Below, piece after piece: positions 59,724 to 64,000 of a DNA stretch of 64,000 nt. Below the pieces are notes generated by a model. The model made no database searches. It saw only the letters and a program-made list of their open reading frames with translations, and was not told the origin of the DNA. The DNA is from Rotaria sordida. Taxonomy: Eukaryota > Rotifera > Eurotatoria > Philodinida > Philodinidae. The translations under genes and the position numbers were made by a program. Each line of letters opens with the position of its first letter. The stretch's first letter is position 1. Where the stretch lies: NCBI GenBank assembly GCA_905250125.1, contig CAJNOL010000222.1:62001-126000 (forward strand), written 5' to 3'.

Positions 59724-61883
59724 AAAGAAAAATCTATTGTGAATATTATCATTAAATAAAGAAATAAAACAGGAAGCATTTACCTGTCTTAGTATGAGTT
59801 CAAATCAGAAATAAATTAGCATTTATTCTATAAAGTAATAAAAATTCTATTGACCTTTTTTCTTTCTTTTTGCAATATTGCGAAACCTTACTATACACAG
59901 TATGACGATACAATGCGAAGCCAAGCAACAAGAGCCTATATTAGCAATAAGTGTAAAATATTGTTGATGTTGCTCTATTATATGCATTTATTGCAAGAAT
60001 AACAATATCAAGAAGACTAAAGGTTCTGTTAACATGATCAAGACATTAATCGTCATAAATGCGTAATACTAATACTTTTATGAAAGTGAAGAAAAAAAAA
60101 CGATTTCAGATTTTCCAAAAGTTACATGATACAAAGGTCAAATACAAGTATATATATATATATATATATGTGTACATATAAATGCACGTACTCAGAGAAT
60201 AAATCTCCTCCTTTCTCCAACTAATAACAGACAAGCATATGATAGATATATCGAATCATCATCTATCTCTTCAATATTTCGACTATGCTATCATGATCAA
60301 TCATGTATAATATTAGACAACGACAACATGACATAGCTTTGTCTTCATCATGAACTAACTTTTTCCTTTCGAAAGATGATATAAATATGGTATATAACGG
60401 TGTGTATTGTTGACAAGTAAGGACAAAATGGACGCACATATAGACAGATATAGACTATCGTTTATCTCATATCGATTCTAGATGAATGTCAAGAAATCGA
60501 TATATAGAAAAATGATGATAGTAGTCAATTAATCTAATACGAGATTACAGTAAAACAAGTTGTTCTTTATTGTCTATCAATAAGCACACATAAGATTAAT
60601 TGTAAGACAAAAAGAAAACAACAACGAATGATGACATTCACACGAATGAATATTCAATCACTTTTGCGTTCTTTTTTTGCTTTTTTGATTTTAATAAAAT
60701 AATAATCATAAGATATATACGAATTTATATTTAACAACTATACAACTAATCCGAATATACACATATGATTCTATTACAAACAAAAGAAATTGTATATTAC
60801 AAGATTTCAATATTCACGTTAATTTTAATAGTCTTCACACGTCCTATTCATTAACTATACAACTAGATGAATGTCCTTGTGTTGTTATGAAAAAGAGAAA
60901 TGTGCATGTATATATATATATATATATATACATCTTGCTGTCTCACTCTTCGAGATTTTTTTTGTTTTATTCTCTGCTTCTCATTGTTAATCGGTGTAGT
61001 ACGTGACTAAAAAAATAAAAGTGATTGCATCAACACACGTCATCCATTCATATATCGTCAACAGTACCAGTCACAGATCATAATATTTGTTCGAGCACAT
61101 AGCATATACTTACATACGAGATATTGATCGTTGTCGAATCCGATTTCGCTCAAGCTACATTTACCATACACAAAAACCATTGCTATCAACATAAACAACA
61201 ACACTGCTATGTTGTTATTGTTACGAATATCTTTTATCCTCGTCTTTCTTTTTTTTTTCTTTCTAAGTATTTGTTGTAATATAATCTGTACAGCGTCTGT
61301 TTGCTTGTCCTTCTCTCACTCTAAGCTTATTGATACGCATTAAGTCGTGCGCACAGGCATATTCGTATATGCGCACCAGTAAAAAAAAAAAAAATCAACT
61401 AACTACTTATACTATTGTAGTTTAACGACCAGAACATAACTATGCGGTAGATAAAATATAATATAATATTTGTCCATTAGATAATATCACTTTCACTGAA
61501 AATTCTTATTGCCGTTATCATTTTTTGACAATGATGATAATGGCAAAGAAATAAAAAAGAAAAAAAGAAACCTGTTATCATTCATGCTAAGGATACATAA
61601 AAACAACAAATAATTATTAGAAAAAAAGGCATTAATAGAGCATGAATAAAATCAAGATAGAATATTCAAATAAAGAATTATTATTTCCGTTAAATTAACA
61701 ACTCGATTCGAATGATAATGAGATATAGGGAATAAATAATAATACTACTAATAATAATAATCATTGTATTTATTATTAAATCTCTAAGAACAAGGACAAT
61801 ATTGTATTTTACCTGTATCCTTCTCTCTTTGGAAAATTTAAAGCTTTAAATAACAACAAGAGCAAACAATAGTTATTTTTTTT

Positions 61884-61913
61884 TCTTCTTCTTCTTCTTC
61901 TTCTTCTTCTTTT
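61884..61913. repeat. CTT/GAA microsatellite
   Basis: About nine TTC/CTT units. On the minus strand it reads as a poly-Arg/Lys coding illusion. Confidence 0.85.
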
Positions 61914-63158
61914 GTAATCATTATTACTGTATACATTAAGCAAAAGAGCAATAATGTCAGTAAGAGGGTGCAAGCGACATGAATAATGGTATAAAAACAA
62001 TAGCAGCTAATTACCTATTATCATCGGCTCGAGAATTATGATGGCAACGGCTGTTGTTGTTGTCAACTGTATATAAAAACGATTGCACAGACGAGTGAAA
62101 GTGACGAAGAGAAAAACCGTGGTACAGTGTCTACTATAATCGTAGAGGTTATTTCTTTTATAGCTTTTTATACCATACAGAAAAAGAGAGTATTGATGAT
62201 GATTATTGTCATTCGACCAAGAGAGAGAGAGAGAGAGAAAGCAAGAAAAGAAGGAAAGAAGTATTAGAAGAGAAAAGAGAGAGAGAGAACACATCATTTG
62301 ACGATCGATATGGCATCATTGTCTTACCTCAAAATCAGACAAGACTCTAATCCCATTTGTATATGTATACTTGTCAATTGACTTGACTTAGTAAAGACAT
62401 AAAGTTTGATTATTGTTACTGTTTTTGTACATCTTGCTTTTAACACTCAACGTTTCTCATATTCATCCTTGATTACATTTCATGTTCTGTAACGATTAAG
62501 AAAAAGGAGTACTATCACAGCTGTTACTTTCACTCTTTCCTTCGTTTTTTTCTTCTTCTTCTCAAATTGACAGTTGTCACGTCATAGGAATACAACAAAA
62601 AAAAGTCGAAAGAAAAGAGAAAATTCTGTCAAATCTTTATCCATATGTGTTCCATAAAAAAAAAAAAAAGAAAAGATCGAACTATAGTGTTTACTTAATG
62701 TGGCGACTGATAAACATTTTCTTCTATACACAATCATCTTTTGTCAGATAAGAACTAAGCTCTCAATTGCAATGCCAACGAAGAACGAAGGAGAGAGAGA
62801 GAGCAAGTGTTGCTCTCATTATCCATCCTATCGATTACAGATCTTCTTTAAGGCATATTTCAGTGTGCCTTATCCTTCATGCCATCGTGAATACTTTTTT
62901 TTTTTGCTTTTCTCGTCTCATTATCTCATTGTACAAGCAAAAGAAAAGAGAGTAGTACTTATAGCCTTGAGGTTAAATGCGCACTACCATCACTACTGTG
63001 CATAATATTCTATGCTGTTTGCAATTTTCCTGGCGGCACTGGTGCTTGTGCAATCCGATCTTTCGAAAATCAATCTTTATCTTTGAGAGTTAGTACATAT
63101 AAATACTTATTTATATCTAGAAGAATGCAAAAAAAAGAAAAGAAAAGGAGAAAAGTAC

Positions 63159-63194
63159 CTGACGTTGTCATCAGTTTGCATCTCTTGTTCTTCC
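63159..63194 (-). other. Candidate upstream micro-exon of SoxD
   Basis: A 36-base segment on the minus strand is flanked by TTTGTTCACAG and GTACTT, fitting splice sites. It contains ATG CAA ACT GAT GAC AAC GTC AG. Joined to the SoxD first exon at 55620 (A TTT TTT ATA ATG), the frame stays open and would add eleven residues (MQTDDNVRFFI) before the listed Met. It may equally be chance; an intron of 7.5 kb would be required. Confidence 0.2.
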
Positions 63195-64000
63195 CTGTGA
63201 ACAAATGAGCACATCAATCGAGAAAGAAAAAGATTATATTACATCGTGGTTTGCTCCCATAATTGTTGTTATATCGCATATTTCAATGTATGATCAATAG
63301 GACAAATGATCGATATTCTTCAAAGATGGAAAAGAAATACTATAAATGTTATTTTAACGTAAGATGAATGAATAGAATGAAGACTAGAACACATCTGTAT
63401 ATTTATGATCTTAATATGAATAAGAGAATTTAACAGTTATATTAGATTCATTTATGAACAGTTGCGCTTACATATGTACACACATATATATATACACATC
63501 TATATAAGACTTACTTTTCCTTTTAACAGTTGTATACTAATTTGTGTCACTCAAATTCGCGCGTACACAATGACAATCCATTCAACCTTTTGACTACAGA
63601 TACATAACCGTCATTCGATATATCTGTATACACTCATTAGCTATCTGTCAATGAGTGACATAATGGTAAAGAGAAAGTCAGATAGGAAAAAAAGTGTTGT
63701 TCTTATCGCGAGACACTTTTTGCACGATGGTCGGCGAATGGAACAAAGGCGATCGCGTTTCTACTCTCAATTAGATCTGTATATATGAGATCTAATCTAT
63801 ATACCCCAAGTGGATGAGAAAAAAAAAAAAAGAAGAAAGATAAAACAATAACAACAACACTAAGCACAAACAACAAGAGAGATTCTATATCTCGTATGGC
63901 CTAAAATAATTTAGCTTATGAAGATATTATAACATAACACTACTGTTAGGTTTCTTGTCCCTCGAAAATATCCATAGATTTATTTATTAATCGAAAAAAA

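Larger units (their letters stand above)
55623..64000. other. Long non-coding region upstream of SoxD, microsatellite-rich
   Basis: 8.4 kb without a recognisable protein. Simple repeats: TG near 56159-56174, TC 56504-56524, GA 56690-56704, TAA about 56930-56955, CA 57309-57326, poly-T 58770-58796, AT 59690-59718, 60151-60168 and 60909-60930, CTT 61884-61913, GA 62219-62240. Several minus-strand GTAAG/GTAAA donor-like sites follow AG (near 57118, 57552, 58496, 59785, 62328). The size is unusual compared with the compact genes to the left and suggests a regulatory domain of the SoxD gene, or the 3' flank of a gene beyond the window. Confidence 0.5.

Noticed and set aside
1-64000. CRISPR arrays, rRNA and tRNA genes
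   Set aside because: No regularly spaced direct repeats, no rRNA text, and no tRNA with both A and B boxes was recognised by eye; a tRNA scan would be needed to be certain.

Overview
The window is eukaryotic and AT-rich. It carries twelve intron-containing protein genes with mostly 45-75 bp introns (GT..AG), clustered tightly in places and separated by non-coding stretches full of foldback repeats. The gene set (innexin gap-junction protein, SoxD transcription factor, ataxin-1-type AXH protein, IFT88, EGF/chitin-binding secreted protein) is that of a small-genome invertebrate. Degenerate TGTGGG arrays at the left end, short introns, and a splice-acceptor-like AG close upstream of most start codons fit a bdelloid rotifer, where TGTGGG telomeric repeats and spliced-leader trans-splicing are established. 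That assignment is an inference, not proven here.

Layout. 1-5.5 kb: three hairpins of telomere-like repeat and a roughly 1 kb foldback element, no gene. 5.5-8.5 kb: a short RASSF-like Ras-association gene and an EF-hand gene, both plus strand. A 100-N assembly gap lies at 8824-8923. 9.9-14.3 kb (minus): an innexin split by a 2.9 kb intron holding a Tc1/mariner-like MITE. 15.5-17.8 kb (minus): a secreted chitin-binding plus eight-EGF protein. 21.2-22.6 kb (plus): a small single-pass receptor-like protein with LDLa-like half-domain and PPxY tail. 25.0-30.0 kb (plus): a tight head-to-tail trio MGMT, RPL27A and CTU2. 33.9-34.7 kb (minus): an AXH-domain protein. 35.8-46.4 kb (minus): IFT88 in 23 exons. 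46.5-50.1 kb (minus): a FAM47E-like gene ending 123 bp upstream of the IFT88 start codon. 53.5-55.6 kb (minus): a SoxD gene. 55.6-64 kb: no convincing gene, many microsatellites, one candidate upstream micro-exon.

Main themes. (1) Nearly every intron over 1 kb is large because it holds a palindromic foldback element or a related dispersed repeat; several belong to one recognisable family spread across the window. (2) Two gene clusters (MGMT-RPL27A-CTU2 and FAM47E-IFT88) have operon-like spacing with acceptor sites before the downstream ATGs. (3) Several regulatory or adaptor proteins are reduced in size compared with vertebrate relatives (RASSF, AXH protein, SoxD). Exon boundaries below were traced by hand; reading frames close exactly across all junctions in all twelve genes.
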